Origin: Antilocapra americana
Lineage: Eukaryota > Chordata > Mammalia > Artiodactyla > Antilocapridae
Direction: 5' to 3'
NCBI GenBank assembly: GCA_007570785.1
Contig: ML661885.1
Span: 37,955,771 to 38,019,770, forward strand
Length of the DNA: 64,000 nucleotides
Shown here: positions 11,046-21,924 of the stretch, piece by piece
Position numbering within the stretch: position 1 is the first letter of the stretch
Layout: every line of letters begins with the position of its first letter
The notes under the pieces: generated by a model
Told to the model about the DNA's origin: nothing
Seen by the model: the letters and a program-made list of their open reading frames with translations, nothing else
Databases searched by the model: none
Program-made: the position numbers and the translations under genes

Positions 11046-11193
11046 GCACTTTAAGTGATATAACCACTTTGGAAAACTGTGTCACTATCTGTTAAAGTCA
11101 AATATGTACCCATCCTATGAGCCAGGAATTCTACTTCTGGGTATATACCTCAGAGAAGGGAATGTCTACCAAAGGGCACAGGCATGTTAACAG
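11046..11193 (+). mobile_element. Old L1, left part
   Basis: L1 ORF2 end sequence ('aaccactttggaaaactgt', 'gggtatatacctcagag'). Continues at 11409 after a nested insertion. Confidence 0.75.
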
Positions 11194-11408
11194 TTGGGAC
11201 TTCCCTGGTGGTCCAGCAGTTAAAACTCCCAGCTCCCAGTGCAGGGGACACAGGTTCAATCCCTGGTCAGGGAACTAAGATCACACATGCCACACAATGT
11301 GGACAAAAAGAAAAAAAGAATACAAAAAAGACTAAATATATGTGTATATATATAACATTCACTTTAAGCAACTATACTCTAACAAAAATTAATTTAAAAA
11401 AAAGAACA
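11194..11408 (+). mobile_element. CHR-type SINE plus L1-like tail, between TSDs
   Basis: A CHR-type SINE head and body (11196..~11310) is followed by AT-rich sequence and 'aagcaactatactctaacaaa' (11370..11390), which looks like an L1 3' terminus. ttaacag at 11187..11193 and 11409..11415 brackets the whole block within an older L1. Confidence 0.7.
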
Positions 11409-11825
11409 TTAACAGCTGTATTGTTCACAACAGCCCTAAACTGGAAATGTCCTTCAAGTATGAGTTCAATTGTGGTGTATTCATTTAACAGAATATACAT
11501 GGTGATGGGGATGAGGAAATTTTTGCAACTCACAGCACCATGGATGATTCCCACTAGCATAATGCTGAACAAAAGAAGCTGGACCCAAAAGAGCACATAT
11601 TATATGATTCCATTTATAAAAGTCAAAAATAAACAAAACTGATCTCTAAGGCTAGATGTCAGAGAGAGGTTATGTTACGGGGGCACATGGGATATTTGGA
11701 GTAATGCCACTGTTCTGTGTTTCCTTCCAGATGATGGTTACATGTGTGTGTCACCTTATTGAAATTCATCAAACTTTGGACTGACTTGTACATTTTTCTG
11801 TATGTGTGCTGTATGTAGTAGATGG
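11409..11825 (+). mobile_element. Old L1, right part
   Basis: Resumes the interrupted L1: 'attgttcacaacagccctaaactgg', 'tatatgattccatttata' and the 3' UTR 'ggttacatgtgtgtgtcacc'. Confidence 0.75.
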
Positions 11826-11829
11826 CTAA

Positions 11830-12187
11830 TCCTTTGCTGGCTATCCACTGCAGACAGACTCCACTTCCTCGTCTTGCTGATGCTGGGTTTGTCCGTGTGA
11901 CCTACTTTGATCAATAGGAGGTCAGATGGTCTGACGGGAGCAGTGACATGAAATGGGTTTGCCTTCTTGGGTTTCCCACAGGCATAAGAAACCTCAGAGA
12001 GCTGCTGCTCTTTTAGCCTAATTCCCAGAATAATATACATGGAATAGACTAAGCTAAACCTGGAGCCTGAAGTCAGATCTAGCCACTCAAATTGTGGTTA
12101 ATAAAGAGGAAAAAGATTGCTGTTTTAAGCCACGGAATGTTGATTTGCTTTGTCATGCAGCATTATCGTGGCAATAGCTGACTAATA
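11830..12187 (+). mobile_element. Old LTR-like repeat remnant
   Basis: Ends 'gttttaagccacggaatg…agctgactaatac', a common 3' end of mammalian LTR-type (MaLR-like) repeats, with a 'taataaag' signal just before. Family uncertain. Confidence 0.45.
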
Positions 12188-12405
12188 CATAATTCTTCAA
12201 CAAACAAAGGACTTTAAGATCTCTCTGTTCTATTTTTCTTATAGTCACTTGTTTCATTTTAAGGTTACTGCCCCCGTCTCTACCACTTATAGGACCTATT
12301 CATGTCATCGATCAAGTGAATTTCAGTTTCCTTGTCTATAAAATGGGATGATGCTTACTTTACATGCTCTTGGGTGAAATGAATGAGCCAGTAGACCTAA
12401 AGCAT

Positions 12406-12609
12406 GCGAGCTTAATTGTGTCTGGCTCTTTGCGACCACATGGCATATAAGCCCACCAGGCTCCTCTGTCCTTGGGATTCTCCAGGCAGGAACACTGGAG
12501 TGGGTTGTCATTTCTTCCTCCAGGGGATCTTCCTGACCCAGGTAACGAACCCATATTTCCTGCACTGGCAGGTGGATTCTTTACCACTGAGCCACCTGAG
12601 CAGCCCAGA
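12406..12609 (-). mobile_element. Bov-tA SINE with TSD
   Basis: Reverse-oriented full SINE ('tctggctctttgcgaccaca' … 'gccacctgagcagccc'). agacctaaagcat (12393..12405) and agacctaaaagcat (12610..12623) flank it, with one indel. Confidence 0.92.
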
Positions 12610-12623
12610 AGACCTAAAAGCAT

Positions 12624-13660
12624 TGTATAAACGGCACAACACAAGTTTAAAGTGATGGATTTTAAAGTGAAGGCACACTCTCACCGGGTGAAGCTGCTTC
12701 CTCCCTTTCGTGCACGTCTTGGCTCACAAGGGGAGGGTGCAGTGTGGGTAGCAGGCTGGGGAACAAAAGTCAGGGCCTGCCCTGGAGTGGTGACCGAGCT
12801 TCTGGGTGTCGTTCTCTGGGACCCAGACTGCCTTGGGAGAGGGCAATGATGCTTGGGCCTCTAGAAGGTCAGCTTATGCATGAAGAAAGTAGACCGCCCA
12901 GGAAGGCTGCCGCTGCCCTCAAATCTACCCCCCACCCATGACCCTCTATGTGCCTGAATAACTACCATCGGTGTTTCCTTTCATGGGGTTATGGTGTTGG
13001 GTGCCTAACCAGCCCCTGTTGAAATGAATCCTTACTGCCTTTCTCACTGCACCTCTCAGATCCCAAAGAGCAGGCCCATCTGTTCTCTCATTTTGGTATC
13101 ATTTCCATTGCGTGGATAAGGAACCTGAGACTCTGGGAGACTGAGTGATTTCTGCAGAGCCACTTAGTCAAGGCGTGCTGGAGCTAAATTTGCAACAGAT
13201 TTTCTGACCAAAGCTTAGAGAGGCAACTCACTGATGTGGGCCAGAATTCTATCATTAGATAATCCAGTTGGATCTTCAGACGTACAATAGATGGCACTGG
13301 CCTGAGGGACAGGATCAGTAAGTTTTGACAGAGGAGACAGAAAAGATAGGTATTGGGTGAGCAGGTAAGCAGTGGACTTTAAAGTGGGTTATGGGGGATG
13401 ATGAGAGAGTGAGAGGGAGGAATGGAGTTGGGGGCAGCGGGGGAAAAGACTGTAGACCCCCATGCTAGTCTGCTAAGGAGCAGCAGGAGGAGTCCTTCCC
13501 AAGAATGCCTCTGAGAGAAAAGAGTCAGAAAGGATGCCAGCTAGGTCCAGGGACTCTGCAGCCCCACTCCATCTCCCATAGCAACAGTGTGGGGTGGTGC
13601 CGTCACCACATCCTACAACAGGAGCCCCCCAGGGGACCCTCCCGCTGCCTGCCTGGCTGG
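12624..13660. other. Unique intronic sequence with one MIR
   Basis: GC-moderate single-copy-looking DNA. The only repeat I see is the MIR at 13076..13205. Confidence 0.4.
13076..13205 (-). mobile_element. MIR SINE
   Basis: Reverse MIR: 'tttccattgcgtggataaggaacctgagac' … 'gctggagctaaatttg'. Confidence 0.65.
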
Positions 13661-13701
13661 AGGCTGAGGTAAGGCATCAGGCTGAGGTAAGGCATCAGGC
13701 T
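13661..13701. repeat. 18-bp tandem duplication
   Basis: aggctgaggtaaggcatc occurs twice in perfect tandem (13661..13678, 13679..13696) plus 5 further bases, about 420 bp past the donor of the penultimate exon. Confidence 0.9.
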
Positions 13702-14116
13702 CGTCTCTTTCACCCTGGGCTCTGGTTTCCTTCCCTGCCAAGCCGTGTGACGGCCGACTGCCTGGCCCGAGACTGGTTCCTGCAACCAATATAGTCGTCA
13801 CTATCAAGATGTGACAGCAAAGGAGACCCCTGAACAAAGCAGTATTTAAACAAACACACACTTCCTCTAGAGCGCAAATATCAAGGGCCCGTTTCCGCTG
13901 ATTCAACCAAACACAGCTGCCCTCAAGGCAGGGGGTGGGAGGTGGGGCGGTGCTGTTTTCTTTGCAATGATTTTCACACGGGTGGGTGGAGAATTTCCTT
14001 TGGCAAGGTGAGCCATCACTGCCGCTTCCGTGGGGGCAGTCCCAGCTTGGCTCTGCCCGAAAGCAAGCTTCTCCCCCCGCCTCCGGTCCCCAGTCTGTTC
14101 TGTGGCGGAGACCTAC

Positions 14117-14283
14117 CTCTGCGGTCCGGAGGCCGTTCTGTTTCTGGGCCAGGGAGCCTGAGCTGAGGCTCTGAGGGTTCGGGCACTGGGTCCCGCAGCT
14201 CATCTTCTTCTCTGGGTTGGATATTCCACTCGGGGCTGTTGATCGCGGCATGCCGTTGGAGGTCACCCCATCTTCCAGCACAC
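14117..14283 (-). CDS. Penultimate coding exon of the same unnamed gene
   Basis: On the minus strand a strong acceptor (…gctcccctccccgcag, AG at 14285..14284) opens a 167-base exon that ends at 14117 with a strong donor (GAG|gtaggt at 14116..14111). Its first base is codon position 2 and its last codon is complete, so it enters in phase 1 and leaves in phase 0, matching the start of the exon at 219. It encodes 55 full codons: begins VLEDGVTSNGMPRST, contains NPEKKMSCGTQCPNPQS and ends QKQNGLRTAE. The composition is Ser/Pro/Asn/Gln-rich with two cysteines, typical of a disordered tail rather than a folded enzyme domain. The open frame runs on past both splice sites, from 14389 to 13613, but the splice signals define the exon better than that open frame does. 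CpG content is higher than in the surrounding intron. No gene symbol can be assigned; upstream exons were not identified in the window. Confidence 0.78.
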
Positions 14284-14422
14284 CTGCGGGGAGGGGAGCC
14301 GGGCGTGGGACTAGAGTCGTGCGGCTGCCGCGAACAACCCCCAAGACAGCAGAAATGAAGAAATAAATTTCAGCCAGAAATCCTATCATGCAGAGCTACA
14401 TTTTCTATAAAAACATGTGTGG

Positions 14423-14571
14423 GTTTTTTTTTCTTTCTTCTTTTAAAAAAATTAAAAAAAAATAATTTTTGACCACATGGCATGCCATGTACAGTCTTAT
14501 TTCCTCGACCAGGGATCAAACCTGTAATCCCTGTGTTGAAAGCCTGTAGTCTTAACCACCAGACAAGTCCT
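14423..14571 (-). mobile_element. CHR-type SINE
   Basis: A short reverse copy with A/T tail first, then 'tcgaccagggatcaaacctg' and 'cttaaccaccagacaagtcc'. It lies just upstream (gene sense) of the exon at 14117. Confidence 0.75.
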
Positions 14572-14996
14572 TGTTTTTACAAAAATGAGACTTAAAAATA
14601 ATTTTGTAACCTCAGATTGTTACTTATGTCAATAACACATCATTGACATTTTCCCACACCCTTAAGTATTCTGCCATATTATTTTTCACACACTTTGTCA
14701 GGTCTGTCACTGTATGCATATGTCACTATTTATTTAACTAATGCCCTTTAATCGGATATTTGTTTTTACCTTTTCATATCAAATGTTACAGTGATGAAAG
14801 CCAGTGGGGCTAATGTTTTATTCTTAATTATCTCATAGGATAAATTCCTAGAGGTGGGATTTCTGACTTGAAGGTAACACATTGTTTTTTACATAATTCG
14901 ATTTCAAGGTGTTGCACTGAATATGTGGTTCCTGCCAGGGAAGGCCATGAAATGACAGAGTGAGGTTTAAATATGGCTTCCGTGAAAAGAAAGAGG
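14572..14996. other. AT-rich sequence, possible old LINE remnant
   Basis: 'ataggataaattcctagaggtgggattt' at 14835..14863 looks like a degraded LINE, orientation unclear. No exon. Confidence 0.35.
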
Positions 14997-15145
14997 GGGG
15001 AATTCCCTGGTGGTCCAGTGGTTAGGACTCCGAGCTTTCACTGCTGAGGGCGAGGGTTCAATCCCTGGTCAGTCAGGGTACTAAGATCCCACAAGTTGTG
15101 TGGGGAGGCCAGGAAAAAAAAAAGGAAAAAGAAAGAAAAGCAAGA
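14997..15145 (+). mobile_element. CHR-type SINE
   Basis: 'aattccctggtggtccagtgg' head, 'ggttcaatccctggtcag' B-box region, A/G-rich tail. Confidence 0.88.
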
Positions 15146-15569
15146 GGAGGACTACAGAGAGGAATTCATGGATAAAGAAAATTTAATTGAAAAGACAAAA
15201 AGTGGTCCAGGGAGCATGGGCGGGGGGTGCAAGTGGGAGACAGGAAGACAGCAGAGGCCGTGATGGCCACAGGGAAGCCAAGGGCAGCCAGGCGGGTTAG
15301 TCATTCTACTCAAGGCCAGTCAGCAACGATGGAGCGGTCTGTGAGGGCAGGACACTGTGATACAAAGAGAAATATACATTTGGTCTTTGTCCCCAGTTTC
15401 CGGCATTGAGTTCCTACAACCCTTGTCATTTCCTGAGTAATAACGGGTGACAGCAGCACCTTCTGTGACAACATTTTGTATTTGCTCCCATTTCATGATG
15501 CAGAGCTCCCAAATTCCTTGGAGTTTCCTAAGTGACTGGAAAAAGAGGAGCACCATTTGTTATAAGGAG
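15146..15569. other. Unique sequence
   Basis: No repeat or exon recognised. Confidence 0.4.
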
Positions 15570-15935
15570 GCAACTCCTGGTGGGGGCTGGTTGCCAGGAA
15601 GACCTGACCTTGAGTAGGACCTTGGAACTTTCAGCCCCACATTCCAACCTCTGGGGAGGGGACAGGGACTGGAGGCTTGAGTTAGTAATTGATGATGCCT
15701 ACATGATCAAACCTCCCTAAACATCCCTATGTGACAGTGTTTGGGGAAGCTTCCAGGTTGCTGAAAGCATACAGGTGCTGGGAGGGTGGCACACCCCAAC
15801 GCCACAGCTCAGATGCTCCTGTGCTCAGAACTCTTTCAGACCCTGCCCTGTGTACCTCTTTATCCAGCTGTTTATTTGGATCATTCATAATATCCTTTAC
15901 AAATAAAATGTAAACATAAGATATATTACTTATAT
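15570..15935 (+). mobile_element. Old LTR-like repeat remnant
   Basis: 'gcttccaggttgctgaaag…ggtgctgggagggtggca' and a final 'ttacaaataaaatgtaaac' resemble a widespread mammalian LTR-type repeat. Family not named. Confidence 0.45.
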
Positions 15936-16748
15936 GCCTATTGGCTAATTGCGTGTATGTGTGTGTATTTAAATTTTTGAGTCATTTGCCTGTCTTACTT
16001 TTGATGTGTTAGCCAAGGTTTGCTTTCAAACTTAAGGAAAATAAACAAAATCCTTTCCCAGAGTGTTGAGAAATCTGGCATGAGGCAGGCATCAGAAGCC
16101 ATGTATTTGATACACTAAGAGAGGGAGGGGCAGAGCTGATGAGGCTGCAGTCTCCACCTAGCTAAGGCAGGGATCTGAAGGACACCCATGTCCACATGCC
16201 ACCCGCCTGCTCTGCAAAGTGCTAGGAGGCTCTTGATCATGGCCGTGGATAGAAATCCAAATTCAAAACACTGTATGTCAAAACAGAAGATGCCTGGTGG
16301 AAGTTTCCTGACTGGCAGGCACTATGGATAAGTTCCAGATGTGTCAAGAAATGGCTGGGTTCCTTCAGCTGGGCTCACCCCAAATCTTTGTGCTCCTCTT
16401 CCTCCACCAGCTGGCAGCCTGCCCCCCTTCTCTTCCCATCCTCGCTCCATCCTGCATCGGCAGTGCTTCAAACGCACATGTACAGACACCCCAGCACATA
16501 TATTCAATCTCCATCCCCACTGCCCCCTGCCAACAACTGCCCTTTGGCCTAGGGAAATGCAAACCAGGAGAATGACTCAGGTGAAGAGGCCCATGAAGAC
16601 CCTGGAAGCAGGTCTGTGTGATTTGGAAGGGTAATTCCAGGATTCCGGCACCCACAGAAGAGTCTAAAGCAGAGCTTCTCATCATAGTCCACTGTTGTTA
16701 CTGGTCTGCTGTGGGATAACCATAAGAATGGAACACAAGCATTTGGAA
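15936..16748. other. Unique sequence
   Basis: No repeat recognised. Overlapping open frames at 16322..16685 on both strands have no recognisable domain and no paired splice sites. Confidence 0.4.
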
Positions 16749-17168
16749 ATGTATGGATGTGAGAGCTGGACCATAAAGAAGGCTGAGCATGGAAGAACTT
16801 GGTACTTTTGAATTTTGGTGTTGGAGAAGACTCTTGAGAGTCCCTTGGACAGCACGAAGATGAAACCAGTCAATCCTAAAGGAAATCAACCCTGAATATT
16901 CATCAGAAGGACTGATGCTGAAGCTGAAGCTCCAATATTTTGTCCACCTCATGTGTAAAGCCAACGCACTGGAAAAGACCCTGATGTTGGAAAGGACTGA
17001 GGGCAGAAGGAGAAGGGGACGACAGAGGATGAGATGGTTGGATGGCATCACTGACTCAATGTACACGAACTTGAGCAAGCTCCGGGAGATAGTGAAGGAG
17101 AGGGAAGCCTGGTGTGCTGCAGTCCATGGGGTCTCAAAGAGTTGGACACAACTGAGTGGCTGAACGAC
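16749..17168 (+). mobile_element. BovB LINE 3' end
   Basis: BovB C-terminal coding region plus 3' tail ending 'gactgaacgac'-like. The 5' part is diverged. Confidence 0.92.
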
Positions 17169-17824
17169 AACAACAAATGACAACCTGACATCACTGGAAC
17201 ATCCCAGGGTGAACTTGTCCAACTGAACTTTTCCGGTTGAAGAGGGTATAGACCAGTTTCAGTGCTGTCAGACTCATGAGGTGAGTCACAAGTGCTGCAA
17301 GCTGGGTGTTAATCATCATACACATAGGACCATTTATTTGTCTGTGATGCACTGGGGAAAAAATCAACTGGCCAAGAGCATACGGTGGAGAACACAGAAG
17401 CAGAGAGGCAACAGCAAGTGGGACCAGGCACAAGTCAGAGCTCCAAGCTCCTGGCAGATGTTCTGCTGCTCCACAGTATTTCACTTACAAAACCCAAATT
17501 TAGACAAAACTATTAAGAATTTCAGGCTGGCACCTGCAGGGCATTAAATCCTAAGCACAGGCCCCTTCTGAGCCTGGCAGGCCCTGTGGGGCCGAATTGG
17601 TGGCACACCGAGGAAGCCAGTCCTGACAACACAGAGGACAGATCGAGGCGGAGCTGCTGGGGCTGAGGTACATAGGTCAGTCCTAACCTCGCAGCGGCCC
17701 ACTGACTCCCTGGGTGTCTCTGCTGAAACTCAGGACTCCTAGAAACGCCATTCATTTGGTCTAGTGTTTTCAGTTTTCATTGGTGGCTGAACAAAAGTTA
17801 GAGCTCCTTCTTAATCCCCAGTCT
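17169..17824. other. Unique sequence, CpG-containing patch
   Basis: 17560..17720 carries several CpGs and an open minus-strand frame, but the flanking splice signals are weak. No gene called. Confidence 0.4.
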
Positions 17825-17929
17825 AGGGACTTCCTCAATGATTAAATAGGAAGAATAATTCCCACTTCCTGGGCTGTTGTAAGGATTAAACCAGACAACA
17901 TATATTAAGGTTCTAACATGTTTGGCACG
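17825..17929 (+). mobile_element. MIR 3' half
   Basis: 'gggctgttgtaaggattaaaccagacaacatat…tttggcacgtg' matches the MIR 3' region. Confidence 0.6.
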
Positions 17930-18145
17930 TGGGCTTCCCAGGTGGCTCAGAGGGTAAAGAATCTGCCTGCAATGCTGCAGATGTAGGCAGATGTGAGTTT
18001 GATTCCTAGGTCGGGAAGATTCCCTGGAGGAGGGTACAGCAACCCACTCCAGTATTTTTTTCCTGGAGAATCCCCATGGACAGAGCCTGGTGGGCTACAG
18101 TCCACAAGGTCACAAAGAGTTGGACACGACTGAAGTGATTGGGCA
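17930..18145 (+). mobile_element. Bov-tA SINE
   Basis: Full SINE with a small duplication in the B-box region ('tgcagatgtaggcagatgtgag'). Confidence 0.92.
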
Positions 18146-18304
18146 TGCATGCCACTTTGCACTTACTATCATTTAAGGTCCAACACCAGCTGCCTTGTCT
18201 CCTCAGGTGCTCCCCTCTATTAGCCATATTAATTACATTCTTGATCTATGACTCACACATTCAGGGTCTGTGAAGAGCTCAACGACTGGCCCACTGAGCC
18301 TGAT

Positions 18305-18518
18305 GCGTGTGTGTACTCAGTTGTTCAGTTGTGTCTGACTCTTTGCAACACCATGGACTGTAGCCCACCAGGCTCCTGTGTCCATGGAGTTTTCCAGACA
18401 AGAATACTGGAGTGGGTTGCCACTTCCTGCTCCAGGGTATCTTCCCAACCCAGGGATTGAACCTATGTCTCCTTCATTGGCTGGCAGACTCTACCACCAA
18501 GCCACCTGAGAAGCCCAT
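18305..18518 (-). mobile_element. Bov-tA SINE with TSD
   Basis: Reverse SINE ending 'gccacctgagaagccc'. actgagcctgat (18293..18304) and actgaacctgat (18519..18530) flank it, one mismatch. Confidence 0.93.
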
Positions 18519-18530
18519 ACTGAACCTGAT

Positions 18531-20259
18531 AAACACGAAAATCCTTGATCGTAAGCAGTGAAACAGGGCCAAGCTTGGCGCCTGGCATTGCCAGTGAGCA
18601 GGACCATCTGCTCAGTGTGGTCAAGAGGTCACTGCAGGGGTGTCAGGAATACAGAGTCATTTACTGTTACTTCTGCCTACAATCCATCAGGTGGTTTCAC
18701 TGCATGGCTTTAATCTGACGTGTCTAGTTCAAAAAATAATAAGACTCAATATTAGGAAACCTGTCAACTATAAAAGTACACACACAAGGGAAAAAGAATT
18801 TTTACCTCATCATGCAGAGATAACAAGGAGGTGATGTCCTTCTGACAGATGCTGCCACCCAGGTTCACTTATCCGACCCCAGCTGCGGTGCATGCTGGTG
18901 GCTAATAGCTCATGCCTGCCCTCTTCTCCTAAGGCTTGTCCTTGGCCAAAGGAGGCCCCCTCACTGGGAGAGGCTTGGTTGATTATGTCAGGTATAGCCC
19001 ATGGCCAGTAAAACGTGTGTAGGGGGTTGTGTTTAAGAGCCCAGCACCCTTGCCTCTGAGCAGGATAATTTCTATAAAACAACTTTTCTCCAAAGTAACT
19101 CAGGAGATGATGCTGGGGCTAGACTCATCCTGAAACTAACACATCTTTGCCCAGCTCCCTCCCCTGGGTCATCCTGCTTCCCTGGCTCCCTCCCTCACAT
19201 GGTTCTCCTCCCAGGAGTCTCTCCAGGAGTCACTTGCATAAAATCCCCATCTCAGGCTCTGCTTCTAGAGAACCAAACCTAAGACAGCGTATATACCCTG
19301 CACGCTCGATATATTCTTCCTGCCTCGTCACACTGACCCTCCCCTCGTCTTCATCCTGCTCCAGGTCCTAGAACTCTGACTTGAAAAGCACCATATTCAC
19401 AGGCTCCCTTGCCTACTGGCTTCTAGTTGGGTTTGCCAGTGGGCACCACTAGCTATTGCGGTGGGGTCCCTGCGGTAGCATACTGAGGTAGGGTCTTTAT
19501 TTTCCAGCTCCCTTCCAGTAGAGTCTCCATGGGGGCCCTGTGTCCTCTACACACTCCTCCACCAGAAGAGGGTATAGAATCAAGAAAAGCCAGAGAGACT
19601 GTGCCATTAGGAGGCTCCTGATGACTTCAAGGGGAGCTCAGAGGAGCGACGGGAAGAGAGAACAGGTGGTAAGCTGTTGAGAAGGGAGTTACAGATGGAT
19701 GCTCTATCAGAGTGCATAGCTTCAAGCCACAAAAACTGACGCCAGTGAATTAAAGTAGAAAAGTGATTCATTTAAATAATCTGAGAAGGGCACAGAATAT
19801 CTGGAAGGGCTGGAAACTGAGACACAGGCTGTGAGTCAAGGAACAGTGTCCCAAATCTTTCTGTGGAGCTCGTCCTATCAGCCCCTGGACCCTGGGCGCT
19901 CACCCTGGCATTGCTGCCACAGTCACACCGAAAAACTATTGTCGTGTTTCTGAAATTCAAGTTAACCGGGTGTCCTGAATTCTATCTGGCAACCCTACGG
20001 GGTGCCAAGTGACCAGACTCGGGGGACACTGTTGTGAAAGTTGCATTGTACTACTAGATCCCGAGCTTCATCCGCATCTCTACTCCAGGCCAGCCCTCTC
20101 CTACCTGGGACCTGGGGGAGTGAGCCTTATTTCATAAGAAAAGAAACTGAAGTTCAACTCTGGCTCTGTATATTTCCAAAGCCGGTGGTCTCAGCAAGTA
20201 TTCACATTACCTTTGAGGAAAAGCTCCCAAGGAGGCAGTTCTCAAAATTTAGTGTTTGT
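18531..20259. other. Unique sequence with traces of old repeats
   Basis: About 1.7 kb. 19230..19295 ('cacttgcataaaatccc…cctaagacag') resembles 3270..3335, probably the same old repeat. No exon identified. Confidence 0.4.
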
Positions 20260-20270
20260 GAGAGCCACCT

Positions 20271-20472
20271 AAGTGAAAGTGAAAGTCACTCAGTCGTGTA
20301 CATGACTTTTTGTGATCCCATGGACTATACAGTCCACGAAATTCTCCAGGCCAGAATACTGGAGTGGTTAGCCTTTCCCTTCTTCAGGGGATCTTCCTAA
20401 CCCAGGGATCGAACCCAGGTCTCCCATATTGCAGGCGGATTCTTTACCAGCTGAGCCACAAGAGAAGCCCAA
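20271..20472 (-). mobile_element. Bov-tA SINE with 11-bp TSD
   Basis: Reverse SINE starting with tgaaagtgaaag. Exact gagagccacct at 20260..20270 and 20473..20483. Confidence 0.95.
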
Positions 20473-20483
20473 GAGAGCCACCT

Positions 20484-21298
20484 GAAGTCCCCGTTAAAAT
20501 ACAGGTCCTTACATCCAGCCCCGCCCCAGGACTTCTGATTCACTGCGGGTTCAGGAATATACAGTTTAACAAGTTCTTTCCATCCTTCCCCACCTCCAGT
20601 GATGCTGAGGCAAGGAATTCTAAAGACTACACTGCTAAGCTCCTGGGATACAGATCAACACTCCTACTAGTTTTGAAGGTTTGCTGAAAAATGCCTACCT
20701 CCATTTCTTTCCACAGTGAATTCTGTAGCAGTAAATTGAGAGACATTTGTGTGCCCCTGGGGTATGTCCTTTTTGGACACCCTTCACAAAATGTTCATTC
20801 CATCCAGAAGACAAGCCAAATCACTGACTCTGCCAGAAGAGGAGAAACAGCTGTGTCCAAAGCTAGATGACAAATTGCAACCCAGGACTTCTTGCCAGTT
20901 TCTTGCTATTTTTGGAAATGGATCTGGGAGAGGGGCAGAGCATAGAAGTTATAAGAGATAGCCAGAAACTGTGTGGGGAGCAGGTCAAAGGGCCACTCCT
21001 CCTTAACCCTTGTTGAAGGTGATCACAGATTTCAGTCACTGAAACCACCTGCAAGTCATTCCCTCAATGCTCAAAATCCAAAATGTTGAGTCATTAGCAG
21101 TCTGTTTGGGAAGAGTCTTCTAAAGTCACATCAGATAAAATTCTGGCTCATCAAACACTATCTGGGCTCAGGCTCTGAATATGTGGCTGACGATAAGTCT
21201 GTCTGAACTGAGTTTAAATAAACTGCAACTACCCAGCCACTTACTGAGCGTTTGTTTCCTCAGTTTTTCAAAATGAACTAGAATGGGAAGGTGTCTGT
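20484..21298. other. Unique sequence
   Basis: No repeat or exon recognised; 21140..21260 is weakly MIR-like. Confidence 0.4.
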
Positions 21299-21309
21299 CA
21301 TTTCTTCAT

Positions 21310-21589
21310 GCTGCTGCTGCTGCTACTAAGTCGCTTCAGTCGTGTCCGACTCTGCGCGACCCCACAGACCGCAGCCCACCAGGCTCCCTCGTCCCTGGGA
21401 TTCCCCAGGCAAGAACACTGGAGTGGGGTGTCATTTCCTTCTCCAATGCATGGAAGTGAAAAGGGAAAGAGAAGTTGCTCAGTCGCATCCGACTCTTCGC
21501 GACCCCATGGACTGCAGCCGACCAGGCTCCTGCGTCCATGGGATTTTCCAGGGCAAGAGTACTGGAGTGGGGTGCCATTGCCTTCTCTG
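21310..21589 (-). mobile_element. Bov-A2 SINE dimer with TSD
   Basis: Two Bov-A units in tandem: unit at 21310..~21448 preceded by the (GCT)n tail, and unit at ~21449..21589, joined by 'tgcatggaagtgaaaagg'. Exact catttcttcat at 21299..21309 and 21590..21600. The only Bov-A2 in the window. Confidence 0.95.
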
Positions 21590-21658
21590 CATTTCTTCAT
21601 ACTGGTGGGTAATTTTTGATTACACACATGATGTGCAAGAAGCTTATATGTGACTTTT

Positions 21659-21864
21659 GGAAAATATTTATTTATTTGGCTGTGTCAGGTCTTGGTTGTG
21701 GCAGGCAGGAATTTTCGTTGCAACACATAGACCCTCTAGCTGTGGTTCGAGGCCTTAGCTGCTCCACGCCTGTGGGATCTTAACTCTCCAACCAAGGGTT
21801 GAACTGGAGTCACCTGCATTGTAAGGCAGATTCTTAACCACTGGATCATCAGGGAAGTCCCTAC
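21659..21864 (-). mobile_element. CHR-type SINE with 11-bp TSD
   Basis: Reverse SINE ('tatttatttggctgtgtcagg' … 'atcatcagggaagtccc'). atgtgactttt at 21648..21658 and 21865..21875. Confidence 0.93.
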
Positions 21865-21924
21865 ATGTGACTTTTTTTTAAAAGAAAATCCTTAAAAATG
21901 GTTAGCAACCCTTACATTTACTGT

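Larger units (their letters stand above)
220..14116 (-). other. Last intron of the unnamed gene
   Basis: The 13,897-bp interval lies between the donor at 14116 and the acceptor at 220. It is filled with the MIR, BovB, SINE and L1 copies listed separately; the rest is unique sequence without a convincing further exon. Confidence 0.65.

Noticed and set aside
10621..11046. 141-codon plus-strand open frame
   Set aside because: Crosses a C-run, has no recognisable domain and ends where L1 sequence begins.
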